From positions 1,096,113 through 1,160,112 of the forward strand of contig CM030939.1 in assembly GCA_018136815.1 (NCBI GenBank): 64,000 nt of DNA, read 5' to 3'. The stretch's first letter is position 1; the number at the start of each line of letters is the position of its first letter. The notes beneath the pieces were generated by a model. The model saw only the letters and a list, made by a program, of their open reading frames with translations, ran no database searches and was not told the DNA's origin. Source of the DNA: Isochrysis galbana (taxonomy: Eukaryota > Haptophyta > Isochrysidales > Isochrysidaceae). Positions 53,008 to 64,000 of the stretch are shown piece by piece. The position numbers and the translations under genes are program-made.

Positions 53008-53108
53008 GGAAGAGGTGGAAGGAGGGAACAGTTGAGGGCGGTGTTCAGGTAGAGTGGGGAGGACCGAAAATGAGTAGCTGCGTAGGTAACTCAGAATCTT
53101 CAGATGTT
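53008..53108 (+). mobile_element. LINE subfamily B 3' end
   Basis: GAAGAGGTGGAAGGAGGGAA through GTAGGTAACTCAGAATCTTC and AGATGTT matches the 3' end of the LINE at 42061-42154. It lies directly against the CT tract of the next gene. Confidence 0.7.
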
Positions 53109-53490
53109 CTCTCTCTCTCTCTCTCTCCCTCATCTCCCCCCCCCCCCCCCCTTCCCCCTCCCTCCCTCCCTCCCTTTCTCTCTCTCTTCTACTCTGTCTT
53201 CCTCTTCTTTTCTCTCTTTCTCTGCCTGTTTCGGAATCCCTCTCTGAGTCTTCAGTCTCTCTCCTCTCCATCTCTCTCTCTCGGCTCTCTCTAATCTCTC
53301 TCGCGCGCGAGTGCGGGCGAGGCCAAGCGCGCCCCACCCACTTTCCACAATGGAATATCTCCTCAAGGAACGCCTCATCGTTCTTTTCAAATGGTATCTC
53401 ACCTCTTTCAAAATTCTTTTCCAACCTCCCCATTTCGCGCCTCCCCATCCGTCTCTCTCGCTCTCTCTCCCTCTCCTCTCTCTCTGCGGC
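53109..53490 (+). promoter_or_regulatory. C/T-rich tract upstream of Ctf4-like gene
   Basis: CTCTCT and CCCTCC runs at 53109-53300 and again at 53440-53485 on the coding strand, ending seven bases before the candidate ATG at 53497. Confidence 0.5.
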
Positions 53491-53496
53491 GCCGCG

Positions 53497-56400
53497 ATGG
53501 GCCTCGAGAAGGGAGTCCACCTCAAATTTACGCACATCGCAGGACGGGCGCGATCTGCTACACGCCTAACGGAGGGTCAGATACTCACTCCTTTCCCTCC
53601 TCGCACTACCGCGACACGGACAGCCCCCTTCCATCCAAACGGCTGGGCCAGCAAGCGTTGCTCTTGCACTTGCCAACGCCTTCTCATACCCTCCGTCTCC
53701 TTCTTCTTTCTCTCGGGCGAGCAGGCACATCATCACGTGTGGTGAGGATGCCCTAGTCAAAGTGTTCGATGCCGGTGAGCTTGGTGCCGAGCCGCGCACC
53801 TTTGAGAACCACGAGGCATCAGTAACGGCCATCGCCATCGACCGCAAGGTACGCAGACACCACGAGAAGGAAGGGGGTCTAAGCCCCCAGGCTCTGGGGA
53901 TAGAGCTGTCATAGGCATGAAGCGGAGCAAAGTCGTTCAGCCCCCGAGTCAGAGCGCTCGTCCGACAGTTACTAGCTTGTCACCGCCTGTCCGATCACTC
54001 TGATGGCGTACACTCTGTTTGCAGGGCTCTCGCTTCGTTACCGGCACTGATGCCCACATCGCGCAAGTGTTCAACTTCCCTTCTGGTGCGGAAGGGGAGG
54101 CGGGAGCTGGAGGGGGGAGGGGGGGGGGGAGGCTATGCTGGATGGAGGTCATATTTAGTGGTGTGTTCCGGATCCAGCCCTCCCGCACTCACCACGTATT
54201 TGCGAGCCAAGGCCCTTAGCAGCGCCCTACTCGTGTGCCGCTCAGGCGAAGGGCAACACATGACTACGCGAATGCAGTCAGCGATCCGTTCCGTAGCCTT
54301 CGATCCAAAGGGAAAGCTTGTGGCTGTTGGTGCAGGTGATGGGGCAGTCCGTCTCGCCTTGGTCTCGGCTGTCCGTTCGCCGTTCGTGTCGGTGAGTGAG
54401 CTTGCCCACGAGCAGAGCACTGTGGCGGCACAATGAGTCGTGCCTCATTTTCAGGCTTCACCCACTTTTGAAGTCGCCACCTCCCTGGAGCACTGCAGAC
54501 CACGACGGCATTTGTGCCAAGCCACGCTGCCTATGCTCAGCGTTCTCCACCCCGAGTCACGCGCAGATCAAGGGCGACACAGACACCATTCTCTGCGTGG
54601 CCTTCGATCCAAAGGGAGAATACCTAGCTTCATCTTCGGCCAATGGCACAGTCCGAATCTGGGATATTTTTGTAGATCCAAAGTTGGTGAGCATCGCATC
54701 ACATCAGTCCTTGCAAATCCATGCGAGCACGAGGCTCTGAGCACCATGTGACCTTGAGCCTCGTCACCGCTGTGTCGAGTATCTCCTTTCCTGGAGAAAC
54801 GTAATAATATATCCATGAGTCATGCCAGCCCAATTCTGAGTAGCAACCACCGATGTGATTGTGCAGGCCAAGACAATCCACGTTTGCGGGCGCGTGGCTC
54901 CCGGATCTGCCCAGGTGTTAGGCCTCTCGTGGCATCCAAACGGAGATTCAATTGCGGTTCCCAAGGTGCCAGGTCGGCCTTTAGCGCATTTTGGCGCCAG
55001 ACGCACTTCCTTTGTACGATCACTCTTGCTTACGGCTCGCGAGCTGCATCATACCTCCTCATGCACGTCGTTCTCGCTTACGCTGTGCCCCCCGACTGCT
55101 CTCAGGGCAGCACGGTTACAATCCACGAGCGTGGCGCATGGGAAGCATCGGGCGAATTTCGTGGAGGCCATGTCCGCGACGTTTGCACCTGCGCATATTC
55201 ACCTTACGGACGCTATTTGGCCTCTGCCGGTCGCGACAAGCAGGTGTAAGGATGTGCGCTGCTAACGGCAATGCTGGGCGCCTTAGACCTTCCTGATGAT
55301 CTTAATGTCTGTGTTCGGTCAGGCCCATCCTCCCGCGCGTCATCACCTTTCGTGTGCAACGGCTCTTGATGTGCCGCACAGGTTTTCGTTTGGGATGTCA
55401 ACGAAAGGGCGATGCAACCCCATGTGGGCTCACATGGTCGCCCATCAGCAACTCGCTCGCCTTCCTTGACGACTCAGGCCAGCTGGCGTTGTGGGCAATG
55501 CCCGTCCCATTACACTACCGTCCGCCATTCGGAGATGCCGATGCTGTCGCCAATCCATCAACTCCATCTGCACCCATGGCCGCACTTGGCGCCAAGACAA
55601 CCACCGTACTAGCCTCTTCCGCTGTTGCGACCAATGTTTCAGCCACTGCTGCCCCTACCCCAGCATAGCCACCGGAACGGCGGGAGCCCCTCTTCTGTCA
55701 ACAATTCGGTCGATGACGATGCTGGCGCTCAAGATGCCGACGTTGCAAGTTCTGGACGCCGCTTCCGCAAGGTTGTTGATGACTCTGATGATGGAGGCTT
55801 CTCCGATGATGGCTACGATGAGGCCGTCGAAGCCGCACTCCTACTCCTAGCTGAACAGCTCCGGATGCATGGCGCAAATCGCGCCGGCACGACAGGCAGC
55901 CCGGCACAAGGCGCCACAGGTCGCTCAATTAGTGCAGGGGCAGGCGTGGCCGGGCTGAGCAAGGCAGCGGCGGCTCTCTTGGCGGGAACACCACTCATTC
56001 GTGCCAACGCACAGCCAGTGCTACACTCCTCCTCGACTCCAGGCAAAAACTCGCGCCTTTTTCTCCTTTGGAATCTCACTGGCATGGTCCTCTCGCGTGA
56101 CGAGAACACGTACTCTGCCATCGAGGTGCGCTTGTTGCCCACGCCTCTCCCGCTGCAAAGTGCGGACACTCCGCTGCAAAGTGCATATTTATCAAAGAGT
56201 CCTACAAATGTGCCCACATGCTGCTCTTCTCGCAAGCAATGCAAAGGCGGGAAGTCATTCGCCTAGCTTAATCTTCTGCGCCATGCAGGTCGAGTTTAAC
56301 GATGTCTCGCTGCACCGAACCATGCGACTCACCGATCACTATGGTTTCTCGACGGAAGTCCTCGATGAGGCTGCGGTCGTCTTCGCCTCGAAGGCGAACA

Positions 56401-58735
56401 ACGGCAATCCCTCAACGCTCGTGTACCGCCCCTTGGTGTCTTAGGCGCCGCACTCGGATTGGCAGGGGCGTTGGCACCCAGTGTAGAGGTGGTGTGGTAG
56501 ATCAAATATAATGGCTCCTTAGGGCACGCAACAAAATTTGGGATCGCCCCTAATCGTCCAAGCAGAGGGATGGACTGGCGACCTCATCAATAGCTCAATA
56601 GGTTCAATTCGAAAAGGGAAAGGAGGCGCTCGCCGTTGCCGTCGGCCACAAGTTCGCGGCTGTCGCAACCAGTGCTCGCTACCTACGTATCTTTTCGCAC
56701 ACCGGGGCCACACGTATCCTCCTATGCTACTCTGCCCCCCTCGTCGCCCTCGCAGCGTCCCGAGGCTTGTGGGCCGTCATCACACACGCTCGAACCTCTG
56801 CTGCGGATGACGACCAGCTGACTCTCTCAGCTTGATCATCCCTTGGCAGCGTCTCCTACCGGCAGGCCCCGAGTCCTCAACTGCGCCAATTCCATACACG
56901 GAGTGCCATGCACGTTCACTACATCCTTCTTGCCCAGGTCATGGCCGTCACGCTCTATGACCTCCGCGAACCTTCCCGACCCGTGCGTTTGGCCTCCGAG
57001 CCGTTGCCCTTTTCGCCGGGTGCTACTCTGGATTGGATCGGATTCTCAGACGCTGGCGCTCTCTCAACTGTCGACTCGGTCGGAGTTATTCGCCAAGTGA
57101 GGAGGGCCTTTCATGGACGTTCCCCTCCGACGCGAGGGGCTCTCCATGAGTGCCAAAAAAACACCCCCCCTTATATGTGCTCTACCGTGTCCGCCCTCCA
57201 TTCTGCAGTGCCTCCGCTCCGCGGGATTCGCCTGGGCACCTATCCTCCACTGCGCGTCGCTGAAGAAGTCGAAGAGCGAGCATCATTGGATCGTTGGACT
57301 CACGACCACGCAGCTCACGTGCATCCTTTGCAAGGGCGAAGATCGCTACCCAACGACATTGCCCAGGCCTGTGCTACAGGCGCTCCCTCCTTATGGGGGG
57401 GAGGGCTTTTACGACAAATATTGGACTCAAAACACGAGAACAAAGCGGAGTGATTTTCGGCCGAGGCGTTGCCCCTCTACCCCCCCCCCGGCGCGGGGGG
57501 CGTGGGGGGGACAGAGGTCGGGAGCACGGTGAAATCGGCTCGTTGGCCACCTTCCCTTTTTCACTTTTCCACGTTGAATTCGTCATAAAGCGAAGCACCG
57601 AAACAGGTGCTTCCGATTTTCACCTATTTTCGTCAAGAACCCTGCCCAGATCCTCTTATTATCTGTGGGTGGTTGGGCCATCGCCTTGCGTCTCGGCATG
57701 TGCCCTCTGCGGCCCCCCCCCCGGCGGCCTGCGGGGAAAGCTGTGAGAAGAAAGACTGGAGAAACCGAGCCGAGGCACCTGGTTCGGTGCTCCGGCAGTA
57801 AAGAGTTAAAACAAACTTTTCGCTATATAGAGGATTTTTGCAAGGTTCTCGTAAGGTTTGAGGAGCGTGGTTAGAACAGCTCCTTCAACACAACCGCTCT
57901 GCAAAAAAAGATTTCCGCTGGTACTCGGTTGAAAGAGCGATCTCGCCGCTGGGATGCCCACTCTCCCCTACACCGCGCACGAGTTGGAGGACTCCCTCCT
58001 CGCCCTGGTAGGGCGGTCAAACAGGGTTTTTTTGACTATTAGTAGTAAGGGTTGGGCTGCATTTTTTGACCGTGGCGCGAGGCCCAATAAAAAACCTTCA
58101 GGGGGGGGCCACCTGCCGCCACGAAAATCTTCGCCAGAAAATGGTGCGATTCTCCCCCCCTCTCCCCCCCTCCGTCACGCGCGCTCACGCTCTACCCGTA
58201 AAGAATTGGCGGTCGCTCCCGCGGGGGGATCGGTTCCTTTATATCTAAGCTACATTCGGCATTTGATTCCCGCCCGATGCAGCGCCGTGTCGGGCTGCCG
58301 ACAGTCCGACCACCCCCTGACCCTCTGGCATCATGGCCCGCGCAGCCCACCCAGCTCCTCACTGCGCGCGCACGCGGCTACCCTGGCTGCCGCAGACCCC
58401 GCCCTGACCATCCCGACCCGCCCCTCGCAGGATTTGCCCTCACTCGAACTCGGCATCGAGAACCAGGACCAGCTCACCGACGCGGCCGTCCACGCGTGGC
58501 TGACGAGCCTCCGCGTTGAGGCTGCCCTCGCGGCCCTCCTCTCTCTGACAGTGCCAGATTCGGCGCTGATCGATGAGACAAGGCCCGTGGGTGGCCTCAG
58601 GACGCGCCACGTCGTAGCTCTCTACGCCGCGGCGAGCAGGAAAGCCAAAGATCTTGCCAGAGCGCCTCACAGCGCATCTGGCGGGAACCCCCTTTGGCGC
58701 TTGCGCTGTTCCGCTTTCGCTTTGTCCTGCTCGCA
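53497..58735 (+). CDS. Ctf4/And-1/WDHD1-like replisome scaffold, about 15 exons
   Basis: A series of short exons follows the order of WDHD1. WD40 propeller exons are at 53725-53848 (HIITCGEDALVKVFDAGE), 54025-54089 (RFVTGTDAHIAQVFNFPSG), 54246-54391, 54567-54686 (LASSSANGTVRIWDIFVD), 54867-54965, 55106-55243 (LASAGRDKQ) and 55382 on (VFVWDVNERA). An acidic linker (VVDDSDDGGFSDDGYDE) follows. The SepB/second propeller is at 56041-56124 (FLLWNLTGMVLSRDENTYSA), 56289-56440 (VEFNDVSLHRTMRL), 56610-56812, 56939-57096 (LDWIGFSDAGALSTVDSVGV) and 57208-57395 (HHWIVGLTTTQLTCILCKGE, RYPTTLPRPV). The helical part is at 57955-58012 and about 58430-58735 (VVALYAAASRKAKDLA). It links CMG helicase to Pol alpha. 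Exon 1 and the 55.4-kb exon need a frame change, so sequence errors, unseen introns or decay are possible. The C-terminal HMG region is absent because a LINE begins at 58741. Confidence 0.85.
57430..57950 (+). other. intron of the Ctf4-like gene with G/C and insert-like sequence
   Basis: Contains poly-C/poly-G stretches and no coding similarity. A following stretch, 58013-58240, begins TAGGGCGGTCAAACAGGGTT, a word also present at 32830-32852 (-). It therefore may be a transposon fragment lying right after exon sequence LEDSLLAL. Confidence 0.4.
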
Positions 58736-58740
58736 GGTAC

Positions 58741-59505
58741 ATTGGACATTGGCGGAAGCTGACTTGGTTTTTGCGCAAACAGGATCTCGCCCACGGCTTA
58801 TCGTAGCCTTTGCACCCCCCGGGGTTGCCGTGAATGGTTATTTCTCCCTCCGGGGTAACGCACTCGACCGAAGAACGGACCGCGTAGTCCAGATTGAAGT
58901 TCTCTCCGTCGTCGAGAGTCTCGTGGGAGTTGGAGTTGCGAGTTGCGTGGGAAGCGGTGTCCCAAGGCGGATGTGTCCGTATAGACGTAGAAATGCCAAA
59001 TCGGGCGTTTGCCCGATTCAACCTTCGTGATCCCTTCAACGGTGGTCTTGGCTCGTTGTTGGTTTCCCCTCAGTACATGGAAACCTTCGCGCTCCAATGC
59101 ACTAGCCAGGTGTCGAGTTTTCGTCTTGTATGCTTTCACCGGGTCGAAAATGCGGAATACGATGTAGGTCGCCACCTCCTTTAGGGAGGACCGGATGGCG
59201 CTAGACTTGCGCGGAGCCGAGTCGGCTAGAGCGCCGTATGTAACCGCGAATTAGTGAGAGACACCCGAGAGGGCCGCTTGAAGTATGTCGCCATAGGCGC
59301 GGCTTTGAACTGATCGTGAGCGTCCTCATCGATGTAAAAAATCCATGGACCTTTGCGTCCTTTGTCCATCGCATCCGGGGTGGCGTCCAAGCCTTCGAGC
59401 TTGGAGAGAAGGTACTTCATATAGGTTGCTACATCCTCGCTTTTGATGTCCTTCTTGTCTTCAGCTAGCTGCGCTAGCTGCATGAAGAACTCTCTTCGAG
59501 GGAAC
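58741..59505 (-). mobile_element. LINE ORF1 fragment at the 3' end of the Ctf4-like gene
   Basis: The minus strand encodes QLAQLAEDKKDIKSEDVATY, GPWIFYIDEDAHDQFKAA, VATYIVFRIFDPVKAYKT with PIWHFYVYTDTSALGHRF, and KPWARSCLRKNQVSFRQC. Several frame breaks show decay. The boundary at 58741 lies next to CTCGCAG|GTACATTGG, at or very near an exon edge of the host gene. Confidence 0.8.
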
Positions 59506-59868
59506 GAAATATAGGGCGCTCCACAACCCAAGATTCTAGGGGTTCACGCGAAGCTTTTGACCAAGAACGAGAGAACGCCGAGAATTATAACGATGAATTC
59601 CGAAGGAGTGTCGATTCGCGAATGCGACATCCTTCCCTGGGATTCCGCATGCAGGAAACTTGTGGAGCGTAACGAGACGGTACACGAGACAGCGTTGATT
59701 TCAGTCGCCAAGCGAAAGGTGATGTCGTGGTAGGTTAGGGAGGGTAGTCAAGAGTAGCACAAGCACTTTATTGGCCCCCACGCCATGCTAGCGCCGGTTA
59801 ATTGGTTAATTTTTTTTTAAAAAAATTAGAGACAATCAAGTCTATTGGAGTACAATTTGTCGCAAACG
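59506..59868. other. spacer with a small inverted duplicate
   Basis: 59660-59712 (+) reads CTTGTGGAGCGTAACGAGAC and continues coding LVERNETVHETALISVAK. It is nearly identical to the minus strand of the glycoprotein gene at about 60764-60712 (LVERNETVRETALISVAN). A T/A-rich hairpin (AATTTTTTTTTAAAAAAAATT) lies near 59809-59829. Confidence 0.7.
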
Positions 59869-62800
59869 CTAACAAACATGCCGACCGGCAGTGCATGCGT
59901 AGAGGCCATTAGGCTGAAGCTCGTACGAGCATAATGCGCATCCGTAAGAGCAGTCGAAAGGATGACCGGCTGGGTTTGGTGGAGGCCTCACCGGGTCGAT
60001 GTAGAGGGACTCGCAGGCCTGAGCGTCCGCTTGCACGAGGGTCTCCGACTGGATGGTACCGGCGTTGTAACACCATTCCCCACCAATGGCGCCCTTGCGG
60101 ATTGTTAGGCCAGCTAGAGTGTCGCGGTCCACACAGCCAGGGGATAAGGGCGAGGGTGGGAGGGAAGGTAGTGATGGAGGCAGCGGCCTTGGGGAAGGCG
60201 AGGGCAGCATGATGAACCACGAATAAATCCATTTCAAAACAAATAAAAGGCCGGACACTGCCAAAAACACCTTGCGAAAATTCTTGAGCGGTTGCGGAGA
60301 AGGAGCCGCTGGCGGGGTCGATGGCGGAGGGGGAGCCGGAGGTGGCATCGGCGGCGAAGATGGCGGCGGCGGACTCGGAGGGAGGGAGGGTGGCAGAGAA
60401 GGTGGCGGGGGACTTGGAGGGAGGGAGGGTGGCAGAGAAGGTGGCGGAGGACTAGGTGGCGGAGAGGGTGGTGACGACGGTGGTGGCCGGGGTGGAAAAA
60501 TAGACCTCGTTTTGAAAACAAAGTTGGTGGTGCCCAGGTAGGCCACCACGTCCAACATCTTTTGCTCAAATGAGGATTCGAGGGCAGCAGCAACCTGATC
60601 GAGATTGTCGGTGGCATTGAGTACACGCGTGCTCTCGATATTGATCACGAGGCGGTAGGCATAGGAATAGTTGGATACGGTAAATGAGCCATCGATTCCT
60701 GCTTGGGTCCGGTTGGCGACTGAAATCAACGCAGTCTCGCGTACCGTCTCGTTACGCTCCACAAGACCTAGAAGGGTGACGCGCGACGAGTTGGAGTTAT
60801 CGTCGAGCACACAGGAGGTACCACAGTAACCTAAGAGGATGTCGGCGTCCAGATTGGTGCCCTCAACCACGTCGACAAGATAAATTTCCGCGCTGATTTC
60901 GCTGTCCTCAAGAAAGTCGTAGACGGGGTCAATGCTTTGACCTGCGATGGTACGAGCATCCAAGACCATTCGCAAACGCGCCCGTCGCCGACTGATAGCA
61001 GGGCCGTCTGATGCCGTGCCGATGACCTTGACAGCAAGAGGCGCGGCAGGTGGGAGCGACGGTGGAGGACTGGGTGGAGATGGCGGCTGGGGCGGGGGGG
61101 GAGAGGGAGGAGGGGAAGAGGGCGGAGGTGGGGAGGGAGGCGGCGGCGAAGGTGAGGGTGGAGGAGGTATGGGTGGTGGCGATGGCGGGGGAGCGGATGG
61201 CGGTGGCGGGGGCCTTGCGGGGACACCGGTAGGCACAAGTGGCGGAAAAGCAGGTGGCGGCGGCGAGGGCGGCGGCGGCGACGGTGGCGGAGGCGAGGGC
61301 GGCGGCGGCGAAGGGGGAGGGGGCGAGGGCGGCGGCGGCGAGGGCGGCGGCGAGGGCGGCGGCGGCGAGGGCGGCGGCGGCGAGGGCGGCGGCGGCGATG
61401 GGGGCGGCGGCGATGGGGGCGGCGGCGAGGGCGGCGGCGGCGAGGGCGGCGGCGAGGGCGGCGGCGGCGAGGGCGGCGGCGGCGATGGGGGCGGCGGCGA
61501 TGGGGGCGGCGGCGAGGGCGGCGGCGGCGATGGGGGCGGCGGCGGCGAGGGCGGCGGCGGCGAGGGCGGCGGCGGCGATGGGGGCGGTGGCGACGGAAAC
61601 GGCGGCGGCGAGGGCGGCGGCGGCGAGGGCGGCGGCGGCGATGGGGGCGGCGGCGATGGGGGCGGCGGCGAGGGCGGCGGCGGCGATGGGGGCGGCGGCG
61701 GCGAGGGCGGCGGCGGCGAGGGCGGCGGCGGCGATGGGGGCGGTGGCGACGGAAACGGCGGCGACGGTGGCGGCGGCGGCGAGGGCGGCGGTGGCGATGG
61801 AAACGGCGGCGACGGTGGCGGTGGCGACGGTGGCGGTGGCGACGGTGGCGGCGGCGACGGTGGCGGCAGCGGGGACGGCGGCGGCGGGGACGGCGGCGGC
61901 GACGGTGGCGGCGGCGAGGACGGCGGCGGCGACGGGGGTGGCAGCGGCGGCGAAGGCGGCGAGGGCGATGGGGGCGGCGGCGAGGGCGAGGAGGGCGGCG
62001 GCGATGGGGGCGGCGGCGAGGGGGGCGGCGGCGAGGGGGGCGGCGGCGAGGCGGGCGGCGGCGAGGGGGGCGGCGGCGAGGGTGGCGGCGGCGACGGTGG
62101 CGAGGGCGGCGGCGGCGAGGACGGCGGCGAGGACGGCGGCGAGGACGGCGGCGGCGGCGATGGTGGCGGCGACGGTGGGAGGGGAGATAGAGGGGGTAGC
62201 GTTGGCGGTGGCGGCGATGGCGCGGGCGGCGTTGGCGGGGGCGGCGATGGCGGGCGGGGCGACAATGGCGGCGGCGACGGCGGCGACGGCGGCGACGGCG
62301 GCGGCAGCGGCGGCGGCAGCGGCGGCGGCGGCGATGGCGGCGACGGCGGCGACGGTGGCGGCGGCGATGGCGATGGGCAGGCAGAAGAAACACAACTGAA
62401 GCTCTCGCAGGTAAAATAGAGGGTTTTGATGTAAACCTCCGTTGATGACGTAAATTGAGGCACACTAAGGCACCTCAGATAGTTGTTTCCAGAAACCTGC
62501 AAACAGACAATGTGCGCCGTCGAATCAGCGCTTTGAGCACACCGCGAGGCAGCCGAGTCACGCAGTAGGCGGTTGAGAACTACAGCGGCGCACTTGCAAG
62601 CGGGAACCTGTCGACGTGAGTTGCGGCAGGAACACGCCGGTCAGGGCGCTGTTGTTGGTGACCTGCAAGCAACAGCGAGCCGTCAGAGCACGAGCCCACG
62701 CCACGCCCCATGCCGACGAGAGCTCCCGGCCAAAGACAACGGGCGCGCACTTGGAAGTGGTCACCCGTCGACATAAACTGTGGCACGTTCAAGCTGGTCA

Positions 62801-64000
62801 GGGCGGCGTTGTCGTAGACCTGCAAGCAGCAGCGAGCCGTCAGAGCACGAGCCGACGCTACGCCCCATGCCAGCGAGAGATCTCCGCCCAAGACAACGGA
62901 CGCGCACTTCGAAGGCTCCACTTGTCGACGTAAGCTGTGACAAATTGATGCTGGTCAGGGCGGTGTTGCCGTGGACCTGCAAGCAGCAGCGAGCGGTCAG
63001 GGCACGAGCCGATCCCACGCCCCATGCCAGCAAGAACTCCCGGCCCAAGACGTCGTGCGCGCACATCAAAAAGAACGCCCGTTGAGTTCAGCTGTGGCAC
63101 GTTCAAGCTGGTCAGGGCAACGTTGTTGTAGACCTGCAAGCAACAGCGAGCCGTCAGAGCACGAGCCGACGCCACGCCCCATGCCAACGAGGGCTCACGG
63201 CCAAAGACGACGGGCGCGCACTTCGAAAAAGCGAACATATGAATTCAATTGTGGCACGTTCAAGCTGGTCAGGGCGGCGTTGCCGTAGACCTGCAAGCAA
63301 CATCGGACCGTCAGAGGACGAGCCGACGCTACGCCCCATGCCAGCTAAAGCTTCCGGCCAAAGACGACGGGCGCGCACTCTGAAGAAGAGCGCCGACGAA
63401 AGCTGTGGCACGTTCAAGCTGGTCAGGGCGGCGTTGCCGTAGACCTGCAAGCAACATCGGACCGTCAGAGGACGAGCCGACGCCACGCCCCATGCCAGCG
63501 AGAGATCCCGGCCAAAGACGACGGGCGCGCACTCCGAAGGCGTAATCCGTCGACGTAAGCTGTGGCACGTTCACGCTGGTCAGGGCGGCGTTGTTGGTGA
63601 CCTGCAAGCAACAGCGAGCCGTCAGAGGACGAGCCGACGCCACACCCATGCCAGCGAGAGCTTCTGGCCAAAGACGACGGGCGCGCACTTCGAAGGCGTC
63701 ACCCGTCGACATAAGCTGTGGCACGTTCAAGCTGGTCAGGGCGGCGTTAGAGTTGATCTGCAAGCAGCAGCGGACCGTCAGAGGACGAGCCGACGCCACG
63801 CCCCATGCCAGCGAGAGCTTCTGGCCAAAGACAACGGGCGCGCACTTTGAAGGAGCCACCCGTCGTCGAAAGCTGTGGCACGTTCAAGCTGGTCAGGGCG
63901 GCGTTGTCCGAAACCTGCAAGCAGCAGCGGACCGTCAGAGGACGAGCCGACGCCACGCCCCATGCCAGCGAGAGCTTCTGGCCAAAGACGACGGGCGCGC
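59869..64000 (-). CDS. LRR plus proline-rich (SPPPP) surface glycoprotein, 5' end outside window
   Basis: Read right to left, the gene first has short LRR exons (see array), the last being VSGNNYLRCLSVPQFTSSTE near 62496. The frame then runs open to 59869. An SPPPP/SPPP domain of about 400 residues (62380-61060) resembles hydroxyproline-rich pherophorin/extensin stalks. A globular domain follows (AVKVIGTASDGPAISRRRAR ... NLDQVAAALESSFEQKMLDV), with several N-x-S/T sites and no family I know. A second Pro-rich linker comes next, then a hydrophobic segment (VFLAVSGLLFVLKWIYSWFI) and a Cys-rich tail (GCVDRDTLAG ... SYGCALCSYELQPNGLYACT). This is probably a cell-wall or scale-associated protein. 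Whether the frame from 62496 to 59869 is one exon is untested; the hydrophobic segment could be intronic. Confidence 0.7.
62594..64000 (-). repeat. array of one-LRR exons alternating with near-identical introns
   Basis: Nine units of about 157 bp. Exons (minus strand) are 63914-63846, 63757-63689, 63601-63533, 63444-63379, 63290-63222, 63133-63065, 62976-62908, 62819-62751 and 62662-62594. Each is 69 bp (one is 66) and encodes one repeat such as VSDNAALTSLNVPQLSTTGG plus SFK. Each is preceded by CTTGCAG and followed by GTGCGC. Introns are 87-88 bp, all phase 0, and nearly as similar to each other as the exons are. The last intron (62593-62497) is 97 bp. The window ends two bases before the next predicted exon. 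The repeat pattern N.aLtsl.vPqL.s.G resembles receptor-L/Ecm33-type leucine-rich repeats. Confidence 0.9.

Noticed and set aside
61050-62419. Long plus-strand Gly/Ala-rich frames opposite the SPPPP domain
   Set aside because: They are complements of the proline codons; the minus frame has the globular and Cys-rich domains and a consistent gene structure.

Overview
The window is nuclear DNA from a GC-rich eukaryote, most plausibly a microalga. Haptophytes fit best, but the lineage is an inference. Supporting signs are spliceosomal introns (including one that appears to be GC-AG), a hybrid histidine kinase, a hydroxyproline-rich (SPPPP) wall-type glycoprotein, proteasome and replisome genes of eukaryotic type, and many transposon relics. 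One 100-N assembly gap lies at 38188-38287. I see no tRNA, rRNA or CRISPR array.

Host genes I can support, left to right: a sugar-1,4-lactone oxidase (2851-5536, -); a membrane hybrid histidine kinase (14678-17137, +); a secreted Ala/Lys-rich coiled-coil protein with a pentapeptide array (23084-24769, -); an aldo/keto reductase (28570-30029, +); a PH-domain protein (33624-35570, -); a CW zinc finger plus chromodomain protein (36866-38187, +, cut by the gap); the C-terminal domain of a GH3 glycosidase (38288-38691, +); the proteasome ubiquitin receptor Rpn13 (43774-45102, +); a major-facilitator transporter (48839-50751, -); a Ctf4/WDHD1-like replisome scaffold (53497 to about 58735, +); and a giant LRR plus proline-rich surface protein running off the right edge (59869 to beyond 64000, -). 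Eight of these genes carry a pyrimidine-rich tract on their own coding strand just upstream. The tract flips strand exactly between the divergent PH and CW genes.

Most of the remaining sequence is mobile DNA. One LINE group (ORF1, AP endonuclease, GVPQG/FADD reverse transcriptase, CCHC finger) accounts for at least eleven fragments. Many are internally deleted, inverted or chimeric, and two loci share the same head-to-head junction. DNA elements include a 3.75-kb element and a 0.66-kb relative with shared palindromic ends and 4-bp target duplications. The larger one holds head-to-head remnants of a hAT and a piggyBac transposase. There are also hAT-type MITEs with 8-bp duplications and a long-arm foldback element. 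Two loci are nested: foldback in MITE in LINE (17.7-19.2 kb) and LINE in MITE (40.0-42.4 kb).

The right end is the most unusual stretch. On the minus strand, ten short phase-0 exons, nine of them almost exactly one 23-residue leucine-rich repeat long, alternate with near-identical 87-88-bp introns. This gives a tandem array of about 157-bp exon-plus-intron modules feeding an SPPPP domain.
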